Source: Tyto alba | Taxonomy: Eukaryota; Chordata; Aves; Strigiformes; Tytonidae | Direction: 5' to 3' | NCBI RefSeq assembly: GCF_018691265.1 | Contig: NW_024881296.1 | Location: 10,633,427-10,697,426, forward strand | Length of the DNA: 64,000 bases | In this document: piece by piece, positions 1-12,000 of the stretch | Position numbering within the stretch: position 1 is the stretch's first letter | How the letters are laid out: each line of letters starts with the position of its first letter | Notes under the pieces: generated by a model | Seen by the model: the letters and a program-made list of their open reading frames with translations, nothing else | Told to the model about the DNA's origin: nothing | Databases searched by the model: none | Made by a program: the position numbers and the translations under genes

Positions 1-719
1 CCGGCTGGCGCGTTGTTCGGTTGCTGATGTCGGAAGCAAAACTTGCAGTTGCTGCCCAGCGACTTTCAACGACAGCGTAGCTGAGGGTTTAGAGGAGGAA
101 AATGTAACCGGTTTTGTTTGTTTCCTACCAATATCGGGTCTCAGCGCATAAATCAGTTGGGCCCAGCCAGGGGGAAAAAAAAAAAAAATCAAATAGAAGG
201 AAGAGGCATATGACCAGTTCAGAACTAGTGGGGAAAAAAAGAAAACTTGATAAAACTAGTTTGCTTTACTATGGTAAAGAAAATTGGTCTGACTTAATTT
301 CTCATTTTATGCTCTGTTTAGATTTATCAAAAAATGGGCTGTAATGAATACTGAAAGTGCCCCGTCCAGTAAATTTCTGTAATCCATATTTTTCATATTC
401 AGCATTACACAAGACAAAACAAATAGTACCACTCAGATTGCACATTTTTCCTTAGCAGAATTAAAATATTGGCAGTATTTGGCGCTGATACACTGGCCAT
501 GCTGGTGCTTCTGTGTCAGCACCAATAAAACAGAAAGTAAGGAGTGTCAGGGAGAGCCAGCTGTTAAAAGAAGCCATTTCTGCATTGCACAGAGGCCTGA
601 CGCTGAGTGCTGCAGAGAGCTTTTCTCTGGCAGCGCAAGAAGCAGCCGGCTGCCGCCGCTGCTGCCGCATGCATGCGACTTCTTCACCACATTGGGCACG
701 GAAAGGCTTTTTCTTCTTT

Positions 720-728
<9 letters not shown>

Positions 729-757
<29 letters not shown>
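729..757 (+). repeat. T(29) homopolymer
   Basis: Twenty-nine T follow a CTTCTTTCTTGTCTTC pyrimidine lead-in. The GC-rich segment just to its left (640-680) is not an identifiable retroposon. Confidence 0.9.
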
Positions 758-759
<2 letters not shown>

Positions 760-2491
760 ACAGTGCAATTGGGGCAGCACATTCAAACTCTTTATTTAGA
801 TGAAAGATAAAAGCAGTGGGCTCTGTGTGGTTTGAAGGGTGCGTAGATCAAAGTCCTCCTGTCTTTCCAATGCTCAGCCTTTTATTTCCCAGTGCTGACC
901 CCCGGGTCAGGCAGTGCCACCAAACACACGCGTAGCCTGCGCTCTCTCACTCCTCTTCTGCCCAGTCCTGATTCTTCGCTGGTCACAGCATTAATCACCC
1001 AGAGCAGGAGGTCGGCAGCCGCCTGTGAGTGCTCTCAGGATGCAGAAACTGTGATAGCCATGAGAGAAGGGTGGTGGGCCTTGATGTCACTATCCCAGCT
1101 GTTATTTTTGTGCTCTTTTTTATTTTTATCACTCCTTCTTTTCTCTCTCTCCCTCTTGTTCCCCAAGGTCTTCTGGCCTCCAAACCCTTGGTTTTTATTT
1201 TCTCACTAAAAGCTACAAAATGCTCAAAGCCTCTCTCCCTAGTCCATGCAGTTGGTAGAAGGAAGTTGCCTTCAAAAGCTGTCTAGAGATGAAGGTGCAT
1301 TCCCAGCACACAGTGTGGTCTGGGGTGGGATGCGTGGCAGAAGTCCAAACCATCTTGCAAAAAAAAACAAAAAAACAAACCCAACCCCATGCTACTGTAC
1401 CAAAAAGTTACCACAACTGACATCCAGCTAGCAAGCACAGTTGTACCTGCTGAGCAAAGGGTAACTACGCTTTAAAGTCAGCCTTACAGGTTTCATAGCT
1501 CTCATTTCAGTGGATGTACGCTGGGAGTGTGCTCTCATTACATGAAGAAAAAAAAGATAGAAGTGAAAATCCCCCCCTGCACACAAATGCACCACTGGGA
1601 GTGCAGCTGCAGTTACTCCCTCATGCCTAAGGTTTCCAACAGTGACAGAAAAGGATGAGGAAAATGGTTGAGAAGGAAAGCAAGAGAAGAGGGCTTAGGC
1701 AAGGCCTTGCTAGTCAGGGACCCAGCAAGGCTGCTAACATACGTCAGGTCAGGTAGAGGAAGGGGAAATGGAGCAACACAAACTGACAGGAATTACAAAC
1801 TTAACTGTTCCCTAAAACCAACTTTCGGGAAACCAATTCCCTCATTAATTAAGCATTTTCTAATTGTCCGCACTGTGTCTTCAGCAGTTTACTTTGCTGC
1901 TAGTGACTCCTTTTAAAACACCAGAACAGTTACTATAAAGTCTCTCCATTGACGAAATTCCACATTTATACACCTTTCCCCCCAAAAAAACTTTTTCTGT
2001 GATTTAGGTACAGCATGAACTTCCACAGGCCCGTTCACTGGCTTCACTGGAGCTACCTCCCAGACCAGTATGGACCAGGACTTAGAAATATTTCCTTCTC
2101 TTGGGCTTCAATCTTCCTTCCTGCCTCCCACAGACGCTTTCTTTGATAAGAGACTGAGACGCTCTGCACCACTATGTGGACTCCCTCACCTTGCTGTTAC
2201 CATGAAAGAAACTCAAGCTCCCAATTTATTTTGAATTACAGTGCCTGGAGTGAATGGCATGAAAGGACATCCCTTCCTCCCCCCAGCCCCGAGCACCAGG
2301 GGAGTCACACCCCCAGGCTTCCTTTTGCCCATCTCCGTTCAATGCACCGAAGCTAATTAATAACTCGCCACCCTCCTACCTCCTGAGGTCCCCAGTGACA
2401 CCTCCCCACCAGGGGAGGAGGGATGTCCCCGGGCACCCCTCTGCAGGCCCCCTCCTCCCCAGGACATCGCCCCAGGCCCCTTCTCTTTCAG

Positions 2492-2736
2492 CCTGGAGCT
2501 CTGCTGGAGGCTGCTCAGCCAGCTCTCCCCGTCCCCACCAGTGGTCTGCCTGGCCCCTGTGAGCCTGCCCTGGTCACGTATAGCATTTATATACTGTTTA
2601 CCAATATCAGCTTTGGCACTGGGGCCAAGTTGATTTGGGAGGGAAGGAAGGAAAGGTCAGATGCTCCTGGTCTCCATTCCTGTCTCAGCAGGTTCATGCT
2701 CCTGCACAGACATCCAGAGAGGTCAGGGGGGTCCTG
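2492..2736 (+). other. Weak exon-like block, plus strand
   Basis: A GC-rich segment is preceded by a good polypyrimidine acceptor (CCCTTCTCTTTCAG-like, ending at 2491) and followed by CTG/GTGAGG at 2737. There is no recognisable protein. It could be a noncoding exon of a plus-strand transcript, or chance. GC-rich surroundings make both splice motifs and open frames more likely by chance. Confidence 0.2.
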
Positions 2737-3904
2737 GTGAGGTGCGGGAGCCTGACTTTGCAGAGAGACTTGGCAAACAGTTTAAACAAAGGTGGTAACG
2801 TTGCTAACGGCCGCTCTGCAGCCTGTTTCCAGCCACACCATGGCATGCCAGGCCAGCTTTTGAGTGGATACCTTAACCCTGCTGCCAGTCAAAGTAAAGA
2901 TTTTATAAAGTAGGGGGGCTGATGCACAGAGGAGCTCAGGGAAGTACCGTAGTTGTTTAAGAATGCCTCTGTGTGGTTATGTCTGACTCCCCACCAACAT
3001 CTCAGAGAGGGGAGTTTGGGGCAGCAGTGGCTGCAGGAGGAGTGGCGAGCTGGTGGGAGCAGGGGGGGAAGGGGAGAAACAGGCACCCCGGGGGCAGGAC
3101 GGTCCCCTGAGATCAGGCCACAGTAGGAGGCACGTTCTGCATCTGCATCAGCCCCGGCCCTAGCGCTGGCCTGCCTTTCCTTTAGTGCTTTCTTCTTTTT
3201 TTGCGTGTAATTTCTTTCGATTCCAAGAAAGATAAAACAGAGGTAAGTGTAAAGAGCATTAGTGGGCACCGTAGGAACATGCGAGAGGGATCAGTGGAGA
3301 GAGGATCAGAAGAACAAAACCACAAAAAATGGTGAATTCTAACAAAGACGTTACTGAGAGGGGAGGGGGAAAGAAGAAAGAGAGTCTAAAAGAAAATATG
3401 AGTCGTAAAAAGAGCAATGCATCAGAAGAGGTGAACTCAAAAAAGGCCGTAGATTTCAGGTTATACATTCTGCTCAGCAGAAAGGTAGAAAAGTAAGTTA
3501 CATTAAATATGCCATTGCCACACATCTTTTAAAAAGGAAAAGGGGAAAGGAATAAAGAGGTGGCTAGGAAAGTTGTATGAATAATGAAGTGCCTCACTGA
3601 TGTGATACACATGCAAGAGGGAGCCTTAAGGTTAAGAGGAAGGGTGGTAAATAGTATCTCTTCTGAAAGCTGACATCTGTGATGAATCTAATGAGAGATT
3701 TCAAAACCTAGTCAAATCAAAAAAAGTGCCAATGAAGGTGAATGCAGCAGAATATATTTTGGGAGCTAAGAAAACGTACAATAAAAGTTGTGCAAATGCC
3801 ACTAACAAGGTAACATTTACAGTCGTGTCTTAATACTGTTTGATATTTACTGTCCACGTCCACACTTGTAAATAAGGACTATCACCTATCATTTGAGCAG
3901 GTTC

Positions 3905-3967
3905 TTGTCAGAGCAATTTCTCTTAAAAATTGTCAGTTTATTGTCAGAGCAATTTCTCTTAAAAATT
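3905..3967 (+). repeat. 27-bp exact direct repeat, 36-bp period
   Basis: The 27-mer beginning TTGTCAGAGCAATTTCTCTT occurs at 3905-3931 and again exactly at 3941-3967. The spacer of nine bases starts with GTCAG, echoing the unit itself. This looks like a recent 36-bp tandem duplication, 1.75 copies long. Confidence 0.95.
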
Positions 3968-4291
3968 TACACATACAGATCCCTTATGACAAATAGTAAT
4001 GATGGTACTCATGCTCATTCATGAGTTTGTGTTAAAGAATCAGGCCAGCAGATTCCTCACTCTCACCCACACACAGAGATACCCGCAGACAAAAGGACTA
4101 CAAGTATTTCACAGATTAGAATCAAAAAAGAAAAGTGACCTTGGGAAAAGAATTTTCTCCCTTGGTGGGAAAACCAAGGGAGGCTGTAACGTTGCAATGG
4201 CCATTTACGTACTTGAGCCAAAAGGTAGGGAACATTTTATTATAGTGATTGTAGCAGCCAGCCTGGTCAAAAATAAAGGGATAAGTTGAAG

Positions 4292-4356
4292 CAAAGAAGA
4301 TTTAGTTTAGATATTAGGAAAAAAAACATTGTAGTGGAAGATTGTCTGGAGTGACC
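4292..4356 (+). repeat. Possible degenerate CR1 LINE remnant
   Basis: The segment around AAGATTTAGTTTAGATATTAG resembles the stretch found some 200 bp from the CR1 3' end (GATTTAGATTGGATATTAGGAA in many avian copies). The match is short and the flanks are not clearly CR1, so the call is tentative. Confidence 0.35.
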
Positions 4357-5909
4357 CTGCAGCCCCCAAGCCAACGTCCGTACAAACAAACCCCATTTAT
4401 TTGTACACAGGTCACTTGAGGACTCCACAGTCTGGAACAGCACGAGGAGGGGGAGCCCAGCCTCAGAGGGATCGCCCTCTCTTCCCCTCTGCCTCTTTGA
4501 TATTGGAACCTCAGCCTCTCTTCAACTCACGGGAGAAAAAGCATGACTCTGTTCAGCACAGTCAGATCAAAAGGCAGATTGGTATGATTCACAACCACTA
4601 AGTAACTTGCTTAAATGAATAGTGGACACAGAGTATGTTCAAAGAAATCGTTGATAATTTCCCTGGAACATCTTGTGATTAAAACCTTATGTTATATAGG
4701 TCCCTACAGCTATTAACTTGATCTTAGCAAAATTCCCGTTGTATGCACCAAAGTTAGTAAGTCCAGTGTTAGTTCTATGCACAACATCTCTAGCTAGAAG
4801 GGACATTAAAAATATGGTAATATAAAGTCTAAATTCAAACAGCTGTTAATCAATTAGCATAAAGATAAATAATTGGAAGACTCACAAACAAATCACTGGT
4901 CATTCCGAACTCCTTGTTCCAGATACTTAAAGAAAACAACCTTCCCTCACTTTAGTTGTCTGCTTCAGCTTTATCATTTTTTTAATAAATAAACACCCTA
5001 AATGAATTCCTATAGGTGTCATTTTCTGGAACTATTTTTTGCCCTCCTATTTGTTATTTACTGGGGGACTACTTGGCATTTGTGTCTCAGGATTTCAAAC
5101 GATATTAGGGGGTGCAATTTGAAAAAAGCAATTCTAGATATTTGGTAATAATCACTTTCTAGCTGCAAAAATGTCACTGTTGGGTTTTAAAGGGCCAGCC
5201 ACATTCGAGCTTGTCTGATTTTGGGGGTTTTGATTCCAACTCTGCACAGCCATGGCCAACAGTCTGTCAATCCACCAGCTGCATTCAGCCTCTCTTGCTC
5301 TTAATTACTCAGTTCCCCAGTTCTCCTTCCTTGTCGGTTCTGTTCTGGTCACCACAATTAATTCCCATTTCTTACTCCTGTATTCACCTACAGCTTATTA
5401 ATTTTTGGCCACTCTCCACTACTGTTTCAGCTCAGCATTTAGCAATTTCTCTCATTACTTGTTAAGGACTTTTTCTACCCTCTTTGGTTTTGTAGGGTTG
5501 AAGAAGAGTTTTTAACTGCACTTTACAAAAGAATGGGTGAATATTTTGCTGTTGTCAGGTAGATGGCAGGGAAGCTCCTGTCTCTCCCACTGGCCGTTCT
5601 CCTTCTCAGGCTGTTCTGGGAGCACAAAATGTTCTCGAGGGTGCAGAAACACCACCAAACACTTCCTTCCCCTGTAGGTTTAAGAGCTGTTTTATGGACA
5701 AGGATGCATGAAGAGAGAGACTGCCTGATGAATCCCAACTCGCAGATGGAAGTTCCCAGCTCCAAGTGGTTATTTTAATGGATATTACAATTAATAACCC
5801 CCAACGGAGGGTGTTTTCAGCTTCCTGGGCAGAGCCAGGAAGCACTGATTGATGGCTCTTCCCCAGGAGACAAGAAATGTGGTCCCTTCAGACTGGCTTT
5901 CTCTCAGTC

Positions 5910-5941
5910 CTTGTGGCCTCACTCAGACTTGTGGCCTCACT
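5910..5941 (+). repeat. Short tandem duplication, 18-bp period
   Basis: CTTGTGGCCTCACT is present at 5910-5923 and 5928-5941, separated by CAGA. It is a two-copy local duplication with no known function. Confidence 0.9.
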
Positions 5942-6455
5942 GAAATTCCTGATGGGTATATCATTGTGTAACCGAAGTCATGCTTCAGCTGTTTGGTAGT
6001 TGTACAAACACGCCTTAATCTGAGTTAATCTTAATTCTTGGAAGTGGGTCTTTATATAAATTTGGAAACAAACATTTAGCTTTTCTCTGCGGGAAAGTAA
6101 AAGGAAGTTTGTGCCTACTTGGAGTTTCCAGTGCCAGTATTGTTATCACTGGCAGATGGCAGCGATCAGGTGAAGCACCAAAAGATTGCAAACCCTTTAA
6201 AAATCAACTGGTTGCAGGATAGATTTTGTTTGGGCCAAATTCACTCACGTAACAGTGGAGTTGCATCACTTGAAACTAAGCTCAAATGAAACCTTATACA
6301 TCTCTCTGACTACCTTGAAATCCTTATTAGTAATGCATATTTTTACTTTACGGACAGTGTGTTAAATCCTGTATAAATACAGGGAAATACAGCTATTCAA
6401 TAGAGACTTCATATTTATTGAAAGGAAAGAAGTAGAATAAGTACAAAGTGATTTG

Positions 6456-6482
6456 AAAAAAAAAAAAAAAAAAAAAAAAAAA
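6456..6482 (+). repeat. A(27) homopolymer
   Basis: Twenty-seven A residues with no recognisable retroposon body to the left. Confidence 0.9.
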
Positions 6483-7112
6483 GAAAAGTATTTCTTAGGG
6501 TAAAGTTGCATGAACTACCTAATGCGTGAATTTGAAACTTTAGTTATTCAAAGAGAGTGATTGTTCAAAGCAGACACTGGTATCTAATTAGTTAACTCAG
6601 GCGAATCAGGCAATATACCAGCTGATGCAATTGGTGGCAGCAGGAGTTTGGAAATAAATATCTCTATCTGGCACTGCGAAGTGATACAGAGCTCAAATTT
6701 CTGTGGATTGCCTGGCCCCAAGTTCATGCCTCAGAGCTCGCATTTCTGTGGTAAAGGAAAATTAAATCTCAGCGTTTAAGATCTGGGGTTCAATGTGACT
6801 ATTTATTAAAATTCATCCGGCCTCCCTAGCCTGTGAATATTTTGAGTTGACCTAGATGGAGCTCTTGATGAAATCAAGCTCTCATGGGGCATTCCCAGTG
6901 TTTTCTGATAAAAGCTTAGTAGAATTGTGCTAACAAAACCTAAGACACTTTAAAGCAGTGACTATCATCCTAGCTAAAATCCAGAAACACGGTGCCATGT
7001 GCTAACAAAGAACAAACAAAAAAATCCCAAACCTCCAGAAACCCCAGCTGAGCAAAACCCGGGGAACAGTCACTCATGGCAATTTACCATGTTTTGTCCT
7101 GCTTTCATTCAG

Positions 7113-7268
7113 GCTCCCTCTTTGGAGTCGCTGCAGCCAGGGCTCCAGCAGCACCAGGCCACTGGCAGAGCCCGCAGAGAAGCCAGCGCTCCCTGCAGAA
7201 GGCAGCTCAGCTCCCTCTGCCCTCCGCTGCTCCCCCCAAGAACCCTGGCCCAAGCGGCAACAGCTCAG
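7113..7268 (+). other. Candidate unannotated exon, plus strand
   Basis: A GC-rich 156-nt block stands out in AT-rich DNA. It is preceded by a near-ideal acceptor (TTTTGTCCTGCTTTCATTCAG, ending at 7112, given here in overlapping description only) and ends in a near-ideal donor CTCAG/GTAGGC. The length is a multiple of three, and at least two plus-strand frames are open across it. One reads SLFGVAAARAPAAPGHWQSP and on to PGPSGNSSG, a low-complexity Pro/Ala/Ser composition with no family I recognise. It lies 1.3 kb beyond the RGS7 polyadenylation region and is convergent to RGS7. It is more likely a noncoding-RNA exon than protein-coding. Confidence 0.35.
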
Positions 7269-8564
7269 GTAGGCACCCGACGTTAAATGAGATGACTCTG
7301 GCATTAACGTATGCAAATTTATTCTCTGATTGTGTCTCTGACTGTTCCACTTTGTATGGGGGGGAGGGACGGGGATGGGGACGGGGAAGGGTGTGCATTT
7401 TTAGGTTTGGTAGTCCCTCTGAAACAAGATTCCTGTTTCTCAATATCAAACCAAAGTCAGTGTGACAGATGGTACCAGAGCTGGCTGTCCTGAGTCTATC
7501 CTGTGCATTGCTAAAAAGGCATGTTTGTCCTATGCTCCCTACGATGCCCTGGAGTTACCAGCATTTTGTCACTTGACTTAGTTCCCATCACCACTCTTCT
7601 ACCCAGAGATTCTGCTTACTATCCTTACATCACCTCTATCAGTCAAGAGCGCTATTTCTTAGGCCAAGCAGAGATTTCTGGTTCCAGCTCAGTTTAGCTT
7701 CAGAAGCTCCAGATCCGCTGTCTCATGGGCATACACTAAACCTACACGTGCTCCTAAACCTGTCAATAGGTCCCTGTGTGAGTAACCTTAGCAGTAGACA
7801 AACACCAGCACACCTGAATAAAGCCCTTGAATTCAAATGACAGCCTCCTGCGTTCCCACCCAAGGTTTCCTCTACAGACAGTATCCTTAGCACTCCCAAA
7901 CCACAACCTTTTCAGCTTAAGATGCTGCGTTGTATCACTAGTGACAGCAGGGAGAAAGAAACACTGTCCTTCCTATTTAGCAAGCATACGCTTGTGTTCT
8001 GAGCCAGCTTTGTCCATGTCCGTTCCTAAGGAAATGCAGTTCGGTCGATCCGGTCTTGGGCAGCGACTGAATCGCTTTGCAGGCTGCGCTACTGCAGGCA
8101 GTTCTAGCTTAAAGAGAGGTTTGCTTATGTGATGGTGAGCAAGCTGGAAAGGTCTCTCTGCTGCTAGCTTGATAAAAAGAAAATAAAAAGTAAATGATTA
8201 TCAATAAAGTGTGTTTGATTAGGTGTCACTAAGAGAAAGAAAAGGCCATTTCATGTCACTTTTTAGAAAGCACAAGGTGTGTAACTTTTTGGGGATGATT
8301 TTGCTCTTGACTAATCTTCAGATTCAATATTAAAATCTCAAACTTCCCAAAGGAAAGAGATTCTGCATCTTTTAATGAAAGATAAAACAACAATATAAAC
8401 ATACACAAATTTACAGAGAAAGGATCAACTTTAATACATCTGGAGTAAAAGGTGTTATTTTTTAAATATGGTATAAAAATAAATGCAAGAAACATTAACA
8501 GAGAATATACAGACAACAGACAAAGACACAGGCTTTCTTTCTCAATGTGAATACATCAGTGAAA
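7269..8564. other. Intergenic stretch next to the RGS7 3' end
   Basis: There is a G-rich patch around 7358-7392 (runs of GGG/GGGG separated by A, C or T), then unremarkable AT-rich sequence. Open frames are short and unlike known proteins. A plus-strand AATAAA lies near 8202, which could serve a plus-strand transcript. Nothing else is supported. Confidence 0.5.
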
Positions 8565-8973
8565 TGAAACCTTCTGTGCTAATTTATTGTGCAATAAATG
8601 TGATGCCATATGTATATTTATTAATATATGCATTTTTTACATTTCTTCCAGTTTTTGATTGACGTATTTTTTTTTTTAATAAACTGTGCCTAGCAGAAGC
8701 TTTTTTTTCACTGTACTTGAGCTTGCAGAAAATAAAAAGACACAGATCCAGCTTGATATGAAGGAGGAAGTGAGCAGACAGTTTTCAAAATGGAGGCATC
8801 GAAAGGCTAGAGAGTCCCTCGGAGTCTGTAATGCCTTAGTATACACAAAAGAAAACAAGTCAGGTCCTTGCTCATGCAACATCTTGTTCTACTGTCCTCT
8901 GAGTCAGGCAATCAGTGAGCTACAAAGTATGTATAATGATTTGAGTCTGCTTCCATGCTACAAGGTGATCCTT
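8565..8973 (-). other. RGS7: RGS7 3' untranslated region (left end approximate)
   Basis: This is the sequence after the TAA stop. Two AATAAA hexamers occur on the minus strand at 8617-8622 and 8583-8588, so cleavage is expected around 8560-8600, giving a UTR of roughly 400 nt. The segment includes an A-rich stretch on the minus strand near 8700-8708. The left limit is an estimate, and a longer UTR using a more distal signal cannot be excluded. Confidence 0.6.
8583..8622 (-). terminator. Candidate RGS7 polyadenylation signals
   Basis: The plus strand has TTTATT at 8583-8588 and 8617-8622, that is two AATAAA hexamers on the RGS7 strand, 352-391 nt after the stop codon. They are the first canonical hexamers I see downstream of the stop. 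Usage cannot be judged from sequence alone. Confidence 0.55.
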
Positions 8974-9024
8974 TTAGTAGGACTGCACTAGACTGGTTAA
9001 CCTCTTTGATGTGAGCGATTTCCC
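8974..9024 (-). CDS. RGS7: RGS7 terminal coding exon and stop
   Basis: The last 16 codons encode GKSLTSKRLTSLVQSY followed by TAA. The mammalian C-terminus, as I recall it, is the same except Ala for Val near the end (SLAQSY). The acceptor is TTTTCCTCAG/GGG, preceded by a T-rich tract. It enters in phase 0, compatible with both upstream exons. It lies 9.9 kb from the cassette exon and is easily missed because the coding part is only 51 nt. The exon continues into the 3' UTR. Confidence 0.95.
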   Translation of the reverse strand, partial: GKSLTSKRLTSLVQSY

Positions 9025-12000
9025 CTGAGGAAAAGATAAAAACAAAAAAACAAAAACAGAAAACAGAGGCATGATCACTGCAAACCTGTTCATCAGCAAC
9101 CACTTAGTGTTGCCACATCACTGTCAAATAACTAGGGGCACCAACTGGAGTCTGTCAAATCTTAAACCACAGGAAGCCCTTACACTTAAACACCTGCACT
9201 GCCAGCCAGCCAGATTGTTTCACAGGATACACCAGCAAATTTGAAGGCCATTTTTGAATGAGATTGGTTTTGGCTGATGAGAAATTAACGCTGAGGTTTT
9301 TGCTGTCAGTCATACCCAGAACTTGAAGAAGGCTGCTACGAGCGAGAGCGCCTTGTGCTACAAAGATGAATGTGCAAACTGCGGTAGCTCTGTCACAGAA
9401 GACAAAAAGCTACTTTAGAGTTAAGGTGAGAAAGTAAGAGGCAGATTGCTATAGATAGGAAAGCAGCTGTTTCATGAACGCGGCTATCGGTTTGCTGAGA
9501 CCGTATTTATTATTTATGAGGAACACTGGTCAGGTGTATTACATGCGACTGCTTAACACTGCTTTGAAGGCATTTGGATTTACACATTGTTATCTTCCTC
9601 ATCGTTCTTCCCGTTGCAAGGATGCGGTTTCAGTTTTTTAGCAAGTTCTTTTAATAAGGTATAATGCCTGTCCCACGAGAGTTCGGCCTACAGTGTGAAG
9701 AGGATGGCACAGGGTATGACACCGTGGTATATTTCAGGCAGATTTGAGCTTTATCTAAGCCAGACAAAAGCCATGAAACCACATAACAGGAATTAGCTCC
9801 CCTAAGGGCACGTAAAAGGAGCTAGGTCTCCTAGGGACATGCTACCGTGGCTCTGATCCAGAAGAGGCAGAGCTGGCACAGCAAGCTTACATTACGCCTC
9901 AAAATACCACAGGCATACCCTGATAATGTAACACAAATAGACCATAAAACATCAGATAGGAAGTGGCTCTGTCTAACTCTCCAGCTGGATATTTCTTACA
10001 TTTATTGCATTGGTCATTTTAAGTGCACAACTCAGAAAAATGAAACTGTTTTCAAGAAGACTACAGTAAGAAATACTGTAACTATGGAGAGAGGCTACAT
10101 TTTCTGCAGTAAATGGTAAATGAACTTATTCTGCCATATGAATGAATTGTTAAGTCATCTACTGTATTATAACTCAGTGGAATTACACGATTTAATATCT
10201 ATTGTCATTATCAATTAAATTTATGCTCACAGGGATCTGCAAGTTGGTTTCTAGCATTTGCTCAAATGCAATATATCAGAGTGGGTCTTCACAAAAGGAA
10301 GAATAACCATTTTATTCTTTGTGCTCCGAAATGTAAGTTGAACAAATTAGGATGAGTATTTCCCCTACAGTATAATTTTGAAGGGAACTCATGATCTGCA
10401 GTGTTGGGTTAGACTGCTCATCCATCAGGTTCACCATATCACCTGACAGTATTAATATTTGCTTCTTCGAAAGAAGGAAGGTGTCCTTCGTGGCACGCTC
10501 TCTTCCCTGTGTCTAGCTTTAACTCTGTCACTTTCTACCTACATTAAATTCACAGCTTCTTGACACTTGATAAGCCTTAAATTATGTTTTCCTCTAATGC
10601 AACAGGCAAGCTGTTATAGTAAGATGTCTCTTCTTTTTAAATAGTCAAAAAAGTCTCAACAGCTGTGTGGCACTGGAATACAATTTAAAACAGCATGTCC
10701 AAAATTAAGTGTTTTGTTAGGCAAGTCATGACTGTCAGCCCTGGACTTAATCTGGGAAAATATTGAGCATACACTTATCTTTGCCTTTCATTAAGTTATT
10801 TGTGCTTAATTTTACAGGTCTACGGGCCTGGCTACTTTCTGCAAATATGTGGAGTTCCCTTTAGTACTGAACTACATAAATTGTTTAATTAAAAAAAAAA
10901 TGAAACCAGGAGTTCTTTATTAGTCATTACAACTATTTGCTCAATAGCACTTTAGAAAGCTGTGCAAGCTCTTGTGGGATAAAACCTATGAAAGAATTTT
11001 TTAGTCTTATCTGCAACAATTGATTATTTAGGAGTTGTAAATTCCCTAGAGTTTTTTAGATGAACTATAATCAAATTCTAGCATCTCAGGAATGAATTGT
11101 GATGTCACGTGAACTAGGAAGTTTTGACCTAAGAGGAGGCCAAAAACTAGTTGTTTGTTAGTTGATCTGACTTGTATAATCTCATTCTACCTGTTATTCG
11201 AATTTTCCCCTCTAAACACAGTGATCTGTCATGACTAATTTTTTCTGTATTCTACATCACTTGCTCCCTGGATATTGCTGGTCTTTGGGTAAGTTTTCTC
11301 CTAAGCCCTACAGTGATCGGGATTTCTCTGGATGGTATTCCACTCCACCTCCCCTCCCTGCCTCAGAGAGTATTACACTTCTTAAAGATATGAAGTCTCC
11401 ATCTGAACAACAACAACACTTGCTCTTTTTCTACGGACTAATAGTTCTAATGTATCTTCTAGCTGGGAAAGTGATAGCTTAGAGGGTACACCCTCCTTAA
11501 GAGATCTTCTTCCATGTTTTTTCTGAAACATACTTAGTTCTCTGATTGGGAAAATAAGATTTTTATACACAGAATCCATAGCAGCTACAAAAACAGAATT
11601 ATCCCGCCTTATTCAGATCTGCAGGGATTTGTTACTTTCCAGTTTGCAGAATATTTCTTTCAAACTCTGCTCTAGAGTATACTGTTACTTTAGCTCTATA
11701 TGATAGGGTTTCGCAATTATCACTTCTAGGAGATTTCCAGATTTACTCAATTTACAGACTGATGTAAGGATCATCCCTTTCGGGTCATAATTTAAGAGCT
11801 GAGCCTAGCTATTTCTTTCTGATACAATGTTAATAGCATTTCCATAAGCCAAATTCTTATTTAGGAAACTACATCTCACAGGCCAGTTTTGAGAGGTGGA
11901 GCATATGAGTAGGAAAATGTTTCCTGTGCTAATGAGATTAAAGAATAATTGGAAGAAAAGTCAGATGAAGTAGTAGATGTTTGTTTGAAGAATAAAAAGG

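Larger units (their letters stand above)
1..7112. other. Region downstream of RGS7, no recognised gene
   Basis: No open frame here resembles a known protein. In mammals the gene on the 3' side of RGS7 is GREM2, but no GREM2 coding sequence is present. Notable content: a GC-rich patch near 640-680 followed by 29 T (729-757), a C-rich block 2260-2600, a 27-bp direct repeat pair at 3905-3967, a possible CR1 remnant near 4292-4356, an 18-bp-period duplication at 5910-5941 and 27 A at 6456-6482. The stretch 6560-6930 is free of visible repeats and could be conserved regulatory sequence, but I cannot test that. Confidence 0.6.

Noticed and set aside
1..120. GC-richer window start as a promoter or first exon of a neighbouring gene such as GREM2.
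   Set aside because: Only about 100 nt are visible, with no recognisable coding sequence or promoter motif, and synteny alone is not evidence.
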